Below are positions 1 to 8,356 of a stretch of DNA of 64,000 nucleotides, piece by piece (position 1 is the first letter of the stretch; each line of letters begins with the position of its first letter). The position numbers and the translations under genes were made by a program. Under the pieces are notes generated by a model that was not told the origin of the DNA, did no database searches, and saw nothing but the letters and a program-made list of their open reading frames with translations. The stretch lies in contig JAZSFF010000034.1 of NCBI GenBank assembly GCA_045532055.1, positions 15,083 to 79,082 on the forward strand. Reading direction: 5' to 3'. The DNA comes from SIG440 sp045532055. GTDB taxonomy: Bacteria; Bacillota; Clostridia; Monoglobales; Monoglobaceae.

Positions 1-630
1 AACTATCTGCTGTTCAAAAATGCAATTAACCCCTTGAAGTTCGCCTATGACAAAAAAACGGCAGAGACTGTTCGAAAAGAATTAGGCCTTGAGGGAAAGT
101 TTGTTGTAGGACATGTTGGTTCATTGAGTATTCCAAAGAACCATACTTTTTTGATCGATATATTTAAGGAAATTAAAAAAGAAATTCCCGAAGCACATTT
201 GCTTTTGGTGGGTGATGGCCCGCAAAGGCAAAATATTCTCAATAAAGTGGAGCATTATGGTGTGGCTGACAGTATAACCTTGACAGGAGTGCGTACCGAC
301 GTTGAAATATTGCTCCAAGCCATGGATTGTTTTGTGTTTCCGTCGTTATATGAGGGACTTCCGGTTTCAGTTGTGGAGGCACAGGCGGCAGGGCTGCCTT
401 GCTTTGTTTCTGCAAATGTGACGGATGAGGTTTGTGTCACCGACCTTGCGGTTCGGTTGCCACTTGAGTTGGGAGCGGAGGAATGGAGCAAGCGAATTGT
501 TGAAAAGAAAGATTCCTTTGTCAAAACAAACATGCATGAACAAATAAAAAAATCAGGCTATGATATAAAATATACGGTTTCTTGGCTACAGGAGTTTTAT
601 ATAAGAGAGTTTGACAAAAAGCAGAGGTGA
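1..630 (+). CDS. Glycosyltransferase family 4, C-terminal part (5'-truncated by window edge)
   Basis: The frame is open from the first base, so the gene begins upstream; 209 codons are visible. It holds the nucleotide-sugar-binding half of a GT-B retaining glycosyltransferase. After the linker comes VVGHVGSLSIPKNH, then HLLLVGDGPQ, and the GT4 donor-site signature EGLPVSVVEAQAAGLP, where the two Glu residues bind the nucleotide sugar. It probably transfers one sugar onto a lipid-linked repeat unit at the inner face of the membrane. Its stop is 7 bases before the next gene's ATG, and the whole run to 9.9 kb points the same way, so it belongs to the exopolysaccharide/capsule cluster. The sugar and the linkage cannot be told from sequence. 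The family is clear; the acceptor is unknown. Confidence 0.9.
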   Translation, partial: NYLLFKNAINPLKFAYDKKTAETVRKELGLEGKFVVGHVGSLSIPKNHTFLIDIFKEIKKEIPEAHLLLVGDGPQRQNILNKVEHYGVADSITLTGVRTDVEILLQAMDCFVFPSLYEGLPVSVVEAQAAGLPCFVSANVTDEVCVTDLAVRLPLELGAEEWSKRIVEKKDSFVKTNMHEQIKKSGYDIKYTVSWLQEFYIREFDKKQR

Positions 631-637
631 TATAATT

Positions 638-1552
638 ATGGAGAAAAAACCGCTGGTTTCGGTTATAATCCCAACCCATTCTGGACATGAAAATATATGC
701 CGGGCTGTTGACAGCGTGCTGAATCAATCCTATGACAATATTGAAGTTTTGGTGGTTGATGATAATGGTATGGGGTGCGAAGAACAGGTTTTAACCTCAG
801 AAAAGATGGATACATACAGGGATAACCCCAAGGTCCGTTATCTGATTCATGAGGTGAACAAAAATGGGTCAGCAGCAAGAAATACCGGCATACGTGCGGC
901 ACAGGGTGATTATATTACTTTTTTGGATGATGATGATGTCTATACTCCAGAGAATATTCAAAAGCATCTCGAGGTGTGGGGAAAGCTCTCTGAAGAATAT
1001 GGCATTACATATTGTGATATGTTGCAGATCCGCCCGGGAATGAAGGATTCGGTTATGAGTTCAGATAAATCGGGTGATTTGCTTTTTGAGTATTTTATGG
1101 GCAAAGTTTTCATTGGTTCATGCTTGATTATGGTGAATAGGGCTGCGATGAACCATGTAAAAGAATGGGATGAGACGTTTATAAGGCATCAAGACTGGGA
1201 ATTCATAACAAGGATAATGAATAAATACAAAGCGGCACACGTTGACAATATTGGAGCAGTCAGATATGTGACAAATCGGCACAATGCCAAAAATCCCTAT
1301 GATTTCATGAAAAACCGCCTTCATTTTATTGAGAAAATGAGGGGAATAATTGAAGAGTTCGAAAGCCCTCAACAGCAGGCTATTTATGACTCTCATTATA
1401 GGGCTATTGGGCTTGAGTTTTTCAAAAGCAGAAAGATAAGGGAATGTATAGCTTGGACAAATAAAACAACACATCCATGTAAAAATTATATATCCTACTT
1501 TGTTTCTGGGTATAGATATTTGAAGAAAAAAACAGGGAACAAGTGTGGATGA
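638..1552 (+). CDS. Glycosyltransferase family 2
   Basis: This is a 304-aa inverting GT-A glycosyltransferase. The N-terminal nucleotide-binding fold starts VSVIIPTHSGHENICRAVDS and continues into VLVVDDNG. The metal-binding acidic motif is FLDDDDVYTPENI near residue 95, and a downstream HQDWEF resembles the catalytic-base region of GT2 enzymes. I chose the ATG at 638, which has AGAGGTGA upstream, over an in-frame TTG at 611 that would overlap the previous gene. There is no membrane segment, so it acts in the cytoplasm on a lipid-linked acceptor. The length is normal for a single-domain capsular GT2. Acceptor and sugar are unknown. Confidence 0.9.
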   Translation: MEKKPLVSVIIPTHSGHENICRAVDSVLNQSYDNIEVLVVDDNGMGCEEQVLTSEKMDTYRDNPKVRYLIHEVNKNGSAARNTGIRAAQGDYITFLDDDDVYTPENIQKHLEVWGKLSEEYGITYCDMLQIRPGMKDSVMSSDKSGDLLFEYFMGKVFIGSCLIMVNRAAMNHVKEWDETFIRHQDWEFITRIMNKYKAAHVDNIGAVRYVTNRHNAKNPYDFMKNRLHFIEKMRGIIEEFESPQQQAIYDSHYRAIGLEFFKSRKIRECIAWTNKTTHPCKNYISYFVSGYRYLKKKTGNKCG

Positions 1553-1595
1553 TATTTTTCAAAAGAGTCAGTAAAGGGATATAGGGACAGATATT

Positions 1596-2849
1596 ATGAA
1601 TAGTTTGTTTAATGAAAGAGACAAAACCAGAATAAGTGTTATTTTTGCATTTTTAATAGCTAATGGTTTTATGAATTACATAGTGGGCGTCTTCTTTGGC
1701 ATGGGCGGTATGTTAGTAAGCCTGTCAATTACTGGATTGGCAATGGTCTTCAGCTATAAAACCATGGTCAAGGTGAAGTTTCCCGCTACGGCTCTGGTTT
1801 TTGCCATAATTATAGGACTATATTATATCGTTACCAGACGAGTGTCACGGTCTACTCTTTTTGGGAGAGAGTTTGCCTTTTATTTTTGTGCGGTTTCCGT
1901 GATGGCTATGTACAAATGTAACACGGAAAAACTTTTGAGATATTTGTCATACGGCTCTCTTGTAATATTGTTTTTCTATAATGATATTTTTGTTGAGATG
2001 ACATCATCAAGATTTAACAATTATATCTCTATGGGCATTTCATATCCGCTTTTCCCGCTTCTTCTGGCACCATTTTTTCATTTTGCGTATTATCGTGAGC
2101 CAGGTAAAAACTATTTGATGTATCCTATTTATGTTCTGGCCGGGTTTTTGCTTTTGAAGCTTATGCTCAAAGGGACCAGAGGAATTATCCTCAGTATTGT
2201 GGTTGCAATGGGATTGATTTATATCAAAGGTATGGGAAGAAGGAATTTAACCAAGGCTCATATTGGAAGAGCAGTGGCGGTTCTAATATTGTCCATTTTA
2301 GGAATAGTATATTTTTATGAAATAATGGAATTTGTCAAAGAAATCTTTGATAGCTGGGGCATAGAGGCGCATTTTTTGAACAAGATATTAAGGTTATCAC
2401 AGGAGGGTGACGTGTCCAATGGACGCACAGAACTTTTTGGGTATGCATGGCAGGAATTTTTGAAAAAACCCATTTTGGGACATGGAATTTCAACCATGTA
2501 TTACAACTCACGTGGTCTGGATTCATATGCCCACAACTTTATCTTGCAGTTGTTATATGACGGCGGACTTGTCCTTGCGGTTCCGATTTTGTTTCTTGTT
2601 GTAAGAGCTTTTTATTATGTTTTTTGTGGAGATGACGGAGAGGAAGTAGTTTTTACACTTTTTATGATTTGTATAACAATACCCAGAGCGTTTTTCACAG
2701 GAGACGTGTGGGAGAACGCATCGTTTTGGTTGTTTATTATGCATTCGGCTGCGTATCATCCAATAAAAAGAAAAAAAAGAATCCGTCAGACGATTGGACC
2801 CGCAACATGGGAGAAAGAAAAGCCCGCGGCCGAAGGTGATAAAGCATGA
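1596..2849 (+). CDS. O-antigen ligase / Wzy-like polysaccharide polymerase, polytopic membrane protein
   Basis: This is a 417-aa protein with about ten to twelve hydrophobic segments and a large central extracytoplasmic loop. Near residue 290 it carries GHGISTMYYNSRG followed by SYAHNFILQLLYDGG; this G-H-G...AHN-x-x-L-x-x-L-x-x-x-G pattern is the Wzy_C/WaaL signature. Next to a Wzx flippase and glycosyltransferases, the likely role is polymerisation of flipped repeat units at the outer face of the membrane. It starts at an ATG with AGGGACAG upstream and overlaps the next gene by 4 bases (ATGA), which suggests translational coupling. The C-terminal tail after the last helix is basic and cytoplasmic. 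Polymerase and ligase roles cannot be told apart from sequence alone. Confidence 0.85.
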   Translation: MNSLFNERDKTRISVIFAFLIANGFMNYIVGVFFGMGGMLVSLSITGLAMVFSYKTMVKVKFPATALVFAIIIGLYYIVTRRVSRSTLFGREFAFYFCAVSVMAMYKCNTEKLLRYLSYGSLVILFFYNDIFVEMTSSRFNNYISMGISYPLFPLLLAPFFHFAYYREPGKNYLMYPIYVLAGFLLLKLMLKGTRGIILSIVVAMGLIYIKGMGRRNLTKAHIGRAVAVLILSILGIVYFYEIMEFVKEIFDSWGIEAHFLNKILRLSQEGDVSNGRTELFGYAWQEFLKKPILGHGISTMYYNSRGLDSYAHNFILQLLYDGGLVLAVPILFLVVRAFYYVFCGDDGEEVVFTLFMICITIPRAFFTGDVWENASFWLFIMHSAAYHPIKRKKRIRQTIGPATWEKEKPAAEGDKA

Positions 2850-4072
2850 CAAGAGACTTTGAAAAAATGATATCGTTGCTACAGTATTCTGTTTTTGGAA
2901 CAAAAACGGAATATGAAGCTACAAGTGATATTGAAACGGTTTTAAAGCTTGCACTCCAGCAGGGTGTGTTTCCCTTGGTTTACGGTGCGCTTGAACAAGA
3001 ACAGAAGACGGCCCTTGATCCCAAATGGGAACAGAGCTTCTTTCGTGCAATGATGAGAAATGAGCAGAAAATGGTTTCTCTTGGGGGGATAATAAAGAAA
3101 GTAGAGGAAGCAAACATTCCGTATTGCATATTAAAGGGTTGCACGGTTGCAACCGATTATTATCTTTCAGAGTGCAGACTTTCTGGGGATATAGACCTTT
3201 ATATAATGCCGGAGTTTGAACAGAAAATGTCTGAATTGTTAAAATCTTTGGGTTTTGAGGTTGAGCCCAGACCGGAGGGAAAGCAGGATTTTAAGGCAAG
3301 CAATCCCGCATCTGGCCTTATTGAAGTTCATGTGCAGTTGTATCATGAGGATTTCAGCAGAGTGGTTCTGAAGGACAAATTCGGCATAACAGAGAAATTT
3401 TCGGAAGTTAAGGTAAGTGAAAATTTGACAGTAAAAGCCCTTGGACCCAACGACACACTGGATTTTCTTACCACTCACTTTATAAAACATTTCGTAAGGG
3501 AAGGAAGCGGAATTCGCCAGATCACAGATTTGCTTGCCTTTGTGAACAAGCACAAGGACAGCATTGATTTTGAAAAGTACTTTGCGCGACTGGATGAAAT
3601 TAACTTCAAAAAACTTATTCTGAATGTTTTTGGTATAGGCGTTAAGTTTTTTGGATTAGAGTTTAAGCAGTTCTCTACTGAAATGATTGATGAAATAATG
3701 AATGATGTGGAGGCGGGAGAAAATTTTGGCTTTGGGCAGGCAGAAAGAGACGGGTTTTATGAGCAGTTTTTGAAAAAACGTGCCCAGCAAAGACCGGAAG
3801 AAGCAAAGAAACTTGTGAAAAACAAAAGGAAATCTATTGTTAAATCTGTTTTTCTGCCGTCAAGTCGGCAACTGATAAACAAGGGATATCGTTATCTTGC
3901 AAGAACAAAGATTCTTTATCCCGTTGCGTATATTCACAGGCTTTGGGATGTTGCTGTTGCGATTGTTCTGAAAAAACGCAACATAAAAAGGGATATGGGG
4001 TATGCACAGAAAACAAACTCGGTGATATATGCCAGAATGGAAATGATGAAGAAACTGGATATTGTACAGTAG
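2846..4072 (+). CDS. Nucleotidyltransferase-fold protein of the NTP_transf_5 family
   Basis: This 408-aa soluble protein resembles the uncharacterised nucleotidyltransferase family (PF14907 type) that is often found in capsule and peptide-modification clusters. The diagnostic stretch is PYCILKGCTVATDYY followed by RLSGDIDLYI around residues 95-120, where GDIDLY supplies the paired Asp residues of a minimal nucleotidyltransferase fold. A later TTHFIKHFVREGSGIRQITD also fits the family. It is coupled to the polymerase gene by a 4-base overlap. Its biochemical role is unknown in general; location suggests modification of the polysaccharide or regulation of its synthesis. The C-terminal 100 residues are basic and not recognisable. 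Confidence 0.75.
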   Translation: MTRDFEKMISLLQYSVFGTKTEYEATSDIETVLKLALQQGVFPLVYGALEQEQKTALDPKWEQSFFRAMMRNEQKMVSLGGIIKKVEEANIPYCILKGCTVATDYYLSECRLSGDIDLYIMPEFEQKMSELLKSLGFEVEPRPEGKQDFKASNPASGLIEVHVQLYHEDFSRVVLKDKFGITEKFSEVKVSENLTVKALGPNDTLDFLTTHFIKHFVREGSGIRQITDLLAFVNKHKDSIDFEKYFARLDEINFKKLILNVFGIGVKFFGLEFKQFSTEMIDEIMNDVEAGENFGFGQAERDGFYEQFLKKRAQQRPEEAKKLVKNKRKSIVKSVFLPSSRQLINKGYRYLARTKILYPVAYIHRLWDVAVAIVLKKRNIKRDMGYAQKTNSVIYARMEMMKKLDIVQ

Positions 4073-4086
4073 GAAAAGGTGATAAA

Positions 4087-5115
4087 ATGAAGGTTTTATT
4101 TGATAGCTATTCCACGGTTATGCAAAATGCATCAGGTGGTGTCAGTGTAAGAATGAGAAAAACCGCACAAAACCTTGGAAAACATTTGGAGATTAAGTTT
4201 TTTGATAAATGGACAGATAAAATAGAAGACTATGATATCCTCCATATATTCAAAGCTTCAACAGACAATTATTCAGAGGTTTGTCATGCAAAGATGAAGG
4301 GAGTCAAGGTTGTTGTCTCCTCGGTCATTAACCCTGCCAACACGTTGAAATTAAGGATAAACAGATTTGTTTTTAGGGTTTTTAAGCAAAGCAACAGCTA
4401 TGCAATGCTGAAAAGATGTTTTGATTTGGCGGATGCTGTCATGTGCCAAACAGAAAAAGAAAAGTGCTTCGTGGTTAAGAACTTTTTCATTGACAAAAAC
4501 AAGGTTTTTGTTGTTCCCAGTGCTATTGATAAAGCAAAGGAGGACGCAACTGAGGAATATTTCCGCGAAAAAACAGGGATCCGCGGCAAATTTATTCTTC
4601 AGGTAGGTAGATTTGACCCAAATAAAAATCAACTGAGCACAATAAAGGCAGTTAAAGGGACGGATATGCAGTTGGTTCTCATTGGCGGACCGGATAAAGA
4701 TTTTGCTGAATATTATGAGAAGTGCAAAGAAGAAGCAGGGTCTAATGTACATTTTCTGGGATGGGTAGACCATAAAGACCCGTTGTTGGCATCTGCCTAT
4801 GCAGCGGCACATACCTTTGTATTGCCATCCCATCATGAGATTTTTGGAAACACCTTGTTTGAAAGTGGAATGTACGGTTGCAATATTGTTTCAACAAGAG
4901 CGTTGCCGCTCAAGAGCTGGGGTATTGATAAAATTTGTTGGCAGATAAATCCGTTAAGCGTTGATGACATCAGAGAAAAGCTTTCCATGTCTTTGGAACA
5001 TAAACGAAGTGGAGAGATAACCCATATCGTAGAACGGGATTTTTCATGGGAGAGCGTAATAAAGAAATATTTAGATGTTTATAATTTCGTACTTAGCAAG
5101 GATGATGTAAGGTGA
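4087..5115 (+). CDS. Glycosyltransferase family 4
   Basis: This 342-aa GT-B fold protein has KFILQVGRFDPNKNQ near residue 175 (the start of the C-terminal Rossmann domain), then LVLIGGPD, and the donor-site region HHEIFGNTLFESGMYG, where E-x7-E is retained. I chose the ATG at 4087 because AAAAGGTG precedes it; an upstream in-frame ATG at 3943 lies inside the previous gene. The N-terminal domain is short compared with typical 370-390-aa GT4 enzymes. The next gene starts within its stop region (GTGA overlap). A role in repeat-unit assembly is inferred from position; specificity is unknown. Confidence 0.88.
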   Translation: MKVLFDSYSTVMQNASGGVSVRMRKTAQNLGKHLEIKFFDKWTDKIEDYDILHIFKASTDNYSEVCHAKMKGVKVVVSSVINPANTLKLRINRFVFRVFKQSNSYAMLKRCFDLADAVMCQTEKEKCFVVKNFFIDKNKVFVVPSAIDKAKEDATEEYFREKTGIRGKFILQVGRFDPNKNQLSTIKAVKGTDMQLVLIGGPDKDFAEYYEKCKEEAGSNVHFLGWVDHKDPLLASAYAAAHTFVLPSHHEIFGNTLFESGMYGCNIVSTRALPLKSWGIDKICWQINPLSVDDIREKLSMSLEHKRSGEITHIVERDFSWESVIKKYLDVYNFVLSKDDVR

Positions 5116-5957
5116 AAAAAATTCTTTGGCACATCTATCGGGCGTATAGGGAATGCAGAAATGTTTGCAAGTGGAAAAGACAGAGCGAGAAAAGAATTAT
5201 AAGGCTTGACCAAGCCAAAGCTATACAGGATGAGATTAAGTTGTCCGCAGATGAAAAAATTCTGATTGTGGTGCCACACCCCGATGATGAATTGATAGCT
5301 TGTGACGGTATAATAAGAAGATTTAAAGATAATGTTGTAGTTTTTTATTCAGGAATGTTGGGTGGAAACAACAGCGAAGAAAATAAAAGGACAAGGACTG
5401 CTGAATTCATAAAATATTGCGAAAGTGTGGGAGCGGAATATATTGTCAGCAACGATGATGTATATAATGGACTGGAATGTGTTATAGCAAAGGATAAATT
5501 CAAATTTATTTTTGCTCCGGCTGTGGTAGACTGGCATGAGGAACACAGAAAGCTTTTTGCGTATACAGTGGAGATAAATGAAAAACAAAAACAAAAAGCA
5601 AAGGTTTTTTGTTATCAGGTTACTGTTCCAATTCCGCAAGAATATGTTACTCATTATTTGCAAATGACAAAGAAGGAACAAAAACGAAAGTGGCAAAATT
5701 TTAGGAAAATATACTTGTCTCAGTGCCATATGCCTGTCTGGCGGTTTAAAATTGCCGAACGGTCTTTCGTAAGACGGAAAGAAAGGGTTTTTTGTGAAGT
5801 CTTTATGAGCTTTGACAAGGAAAGTTTTAATGGGGAGTATAGGTGCTCCATTGAGCAAGGAGAAATAGCTGATTTGTCGGCCGTTTTGAAATCTTCTGAG
5901 AGTCAGTACAGAAAGGCCTTTAAAAACACGGCGAAAGGAAAAAATGAAAATGTATAA
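5112..5957 (+). CDS. PIG-L family deacetylase (LmbE-like)
   Basis: This is a 281-aa zinc-dependent N-deacetylase-type protein. The metal motif VVPHPDDELIACDG sits near residue 55 (H-P-D-D, with the first Asp as likely base), and WHEEHRKLF around residue 138 supplies the third ligand region. The family removes acetyl groups from GlcNAc-containing lipids or metabolites. In a polysaccharide cluster it probably deacetylates an amino sugar of the repeat unit or of a precursor. The start codon is GTG, overlapping the previous stop by 4 bases. The N-terminal 45 residues are basic and do not belong to the core. The C-terminal 100 residues are less typical of the family. Confidence 0.85.
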   Translation: MKKILWHIYRAYRECRNVCKWKRQSEKRIIRLDQAKAIQDEIKLSADEKILIVVPHPDDELIACDGIIRRFKDNVVVFYSGMLGGNNSEENKRTRTAEFIKYCESVGAEYIVSNDDVYNGLECVIAKDKFKFIFAPAVVDWHEEHRKLFAYTVEINEKQKQKAKVFCYQVTVPIPQEYVTHYLQMTKKEQKRKWQNFRKIYLSQCHMPVWRFKIAERSFVRRKERVFCEVFMSFDKESFNGEYRCSIEQGEIADLSAVLKSSESQYRKAFKNTAKGKNENV

Positions 5958-8322
5958 AGAAAAGGACCAAGGGAGCACCCCGCAAGTTGATTTTGGAGTA
6001 GTTACCTTTTTTGCCAGCAATAATTTTGGGGCTGTTTTGCAGGCTTATGCTTTGCAACAAAAAATAATAGGTCTGGGATATTCCGCGGAAATACTGAACT
6101 ATGATGAAAACAATAAAAATCCACTCCAGGCAAAGAAAAAAGTGTGGAAAACATATGTTGATTTATTAAAAATGGCAGGACTTGATGTAAAACTTTTGTT
6201 GAGAGCACGCAAAGCAAGTTCCAGTATTGCAAGCAAATTTGATGTATTCAGAAAAAATAATATGAATATCAGCAGAGAAAGACTGTATGATATGGAGGAT
6301 CTTGCTGAGATTGAGGGTCGCTATAAAGGGATTATTGCCGGCAGTGATATGGTCTGGACCGAAAAGGGGCAGAATTTGGAAGCTTTTTTCCTGAGGTTTA
6401 CAGAAAAAAACAAGCGATTGTCATATGCGGCAAGTCTTACAGGCACAGATGCCTTGTCGGTTGAGCAGCGAGCAAAAATGGGCAAATACATAAGCGAGGT
6501 GGAGTTTGTTTCGTGTCGTGAAGATGAGGGAGTTGATTTTGCCAGGGAATTTGGGAAAGAGGCTTTTTTGGCGCTGGATCCTACTTTGTTGTTGACAAAA
6601 GATGAATGGTCAGAAAAGTTTTCATTGAAGGAATCTCGTGAAGATTATATTTTATGTTATTGTTTTGATAAAACCCCCAAGAACTTCTTTAAGAAGGTAA
6701 ACAAATTGGCAAAAAAAATGAATACAGGGGTAAGATATATTGCCTTGTCTCTTGACAAACGCATTGAGGAAATGAAAAACGGCCATTCTGCAGTATATGG
6801 ACCCAAAGAGTTTATTGAGCTTTTTTTCAATGCAAAATTTGTTATTACCAATTCTTTTCATGGCCTGCTTTTTTCTATCATAGGAAAGAAGCCTTTTGCT
6901 TTGCTGAGGCGGGAAGAGTCCTGCAAATGGAAGAAAAACGAGGAACGCATGCTGAATATGCTCCGGGTTATAGGCGAGGAGAGCAGAGCGGTATATTCAA
7001 TAGACGAAGTTGATGAAAGCTTTTTTGATTTGGATTATTCTCATGCCCAGGCGGTTCTTTCACGAAAGAGAGAAGAATCTATAGAATATTTGGAAAACAT
7101 GCTAAAGAGTGCCTGCCAGAACAAAACGGTGTATAAACGGACGGAAGCTGTTTGTAAAATTGAGGATGTTTCCAAGAAACTTTGTACAGGTTGTTCTGCT
7201 TGTGCAAACATATGTCCCCAAAATGCCATTGAAATGAAACCCGATGCCGAGGGGTTTCTGAGGCCTGTTGTTGATGGTGAAAAATGTATAAATTGCGATT
7301 TGTGCGTGAAAAAATGTCCTGCTGTTAACGACGTGGTTCAGCAGACTTTGCCGATGGTTGGATATGTGGCGTTTTCTGAGGATGCCGCCACCAAAAAAAG
7401 TGCATCCGGAGGAGTGTTTTTTGCCCTTGCTAAGCACGTAATCAACCAGATGAACGGTGTTGTGTATGGTTGTGTCATGGAAGAAAAATCCTTGAAGTGT
7501 GTTCATAAAAGAGCGGAAAAAATGGAAGACCTGTACCCAATGCAAAACTCTAAATATGTGCAAAGCGATGTATCCCGGTGCTTTGAATTGGTAAAGGAGG
7601 ACTTAAAAAAGAACAAGGTTGTTTTGTTCAGCGGTACACCGTGCCAAATTGCAGGATTGAGGAGCTATCTGGGACAGGAGTATGAGAACTTAATTACTGC
7701 GGATATTATATGCCATGGTGTTCCAAGCCCGTGGTTGTGGGAACAAAAGGTTGCCTCTTTGCAGAAAAAGTTTGGAAATACTGTGAAATCCTATACATTC
7801 AGAAACAAAGACAACGAAGATATTCTGCGGTCAGCCTATGAAGGCACTGTGGTATGCGATAGGGGAAAGGTAAAGTACAAGTCTTGGGAAGACGGGTATT
7901 TTAAAACGTTTCTTGAGGGAAAGACATATAGAATGTCTTGTTATTATTGCAAATATGCAAATATTTACAGATGCGGAGACCTTACCTTGGGCGATTGCGA
8001 CAGTTGGCGCGACTATCTTGATTTTTATCCCCAAAAGGCTAAATCATCTGTGTTGATAAACACCGAAAAAGGTAATGATTTTTGGGACAAGACGAAAGAA
8101 TTGTTCGTGTTTGCTGAACTGGATGTTGAAAGGGAAAGAAAAATAAACAAACAGCTTTCCGGCCCCACGCCTATGCCTGCGTGCAGGAAGACAATATATC
8201 AGGAGGCATCCTCCATGGATTGGGAGAGTTTAGAGAGAAAATATTCCCGGAAAAGAAGTCGTGTTAAAAGTGCTTTTGCAAAAATTGCACACAAGGTAAT
8301 TGACAGACGAAAGAATAGTTAA
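5944..8322 (+). CDS. Fusion: polysaccharide pyruvyl transferase domain + FrhB-type ferredoxin/F420-dehydrogenase beta domain
   Basis: This 792-aa protein has two parts. Residues about 15-385 form a polysaccharide pyruvyl transferase family domain, with FASNNFGAVLQAYALQQ at the start and VITNSFHGLLFSIIGKKP near residue 300. Residues about 400-770 carry two 4Fe-4S motifs, CTGCSACANICP and CINCDLCVKKCP, followed by the FrhB/FdhB beta-subunit fold (SASGGVFFALAK, FSGTPCQIAGLRSYL, DIICHGVPSPWLW). The two domains often occur as neighbouring genes in capsule clusters of gut bacteria; here they are one chain. Coenzyme F420 use is unlikely to be meant literally; a flavin/Fe-S redox step on a sugar or pyruvyl donor is a guess. 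It overlaps the previous gene by 14 bases. Confidence 0.88.
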   Translation: MKMYKEKDQGSTPQVDFGVVTFFASNNFGAVLQAYALQQKIIGLGYSAEILNYDENNKNPLQAKKKVWKTYVDLLKMAGLDVKLLLRARKASSSIASKFDVFRKNNMNISRERLYDMEDLAEIEGRYKGIIAGSDMVWTEKGQNLEAFFLRFTEKNKRLSYAASLTGTDALSVEQRAKMGKYISEVEFVSCREDEGVDFAREFGKEAFLALDPTLLLTKDEWSEKFSLKESREDYILCYCFDKTPKNFFKKVNKLAKKMNTGVRYIALSLDKRIEEMKNGHSAVYGPKEFIELFFNAKFVITNSFHGLLFSIIGKKPFALLRREESCKWKKNEERMLNMLRVIGEESRAVYSIDEVDESFFDLDYSHAQAVLSRKREESIEYLENMLKSACQNKTVYKRTEAVCKIEDVSKKLCTGCSACANICPQNAIEMKPDAEGFLRPVVDGEKCINCDLCVKKCPAVNDVVQQTLPMVGYVAFSEDAATKKSASGGVFFALAKHVINQMNGVVYGCVMEEKSLKCVHKRAEKMEDLYPMQNSKYVQSDVSRCFELVKEDLKKNKVVLFSGTPCQIAGLRSYLGQEYENLITADIICHGVPSPWLWEQKVASLQKKFGNTVKSYTFRNKDNEDILRSAYEGTVVCDRGKVKYKSWEDGYFKTFLEGKTYRMSCYYCKYANIYRCGDLTLGDCDSWRDYLDFYPQKAKSSVLINTEKGNDFWDKTKELFVFAELDVERERKINKQLSGPTPMPACRKTIYQEASSMDWESLERKYSRKRSRVKSAFAKIAHKVIDRRKNS

Positions 8323-8356
8323 GTAGAACAAAAATCAAGAGAAAGAGAAAAAGAAA

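Noticed and set aside
5349..6020. A 223-codon open frame on the - strand.
   Set aside because: Antisense to the PIG-L gene; Phe/Leu/Ser-rich composition typical of a reverse-strand shadow, no ribosome-binding site.
5944..8322. Literal annotation of the C-terminal domain as coenzyme F420 hydrogenase.
   Set aside because: The domain name is historical; F420 is not expected in Clostridia and no other F420-related gene is present here.
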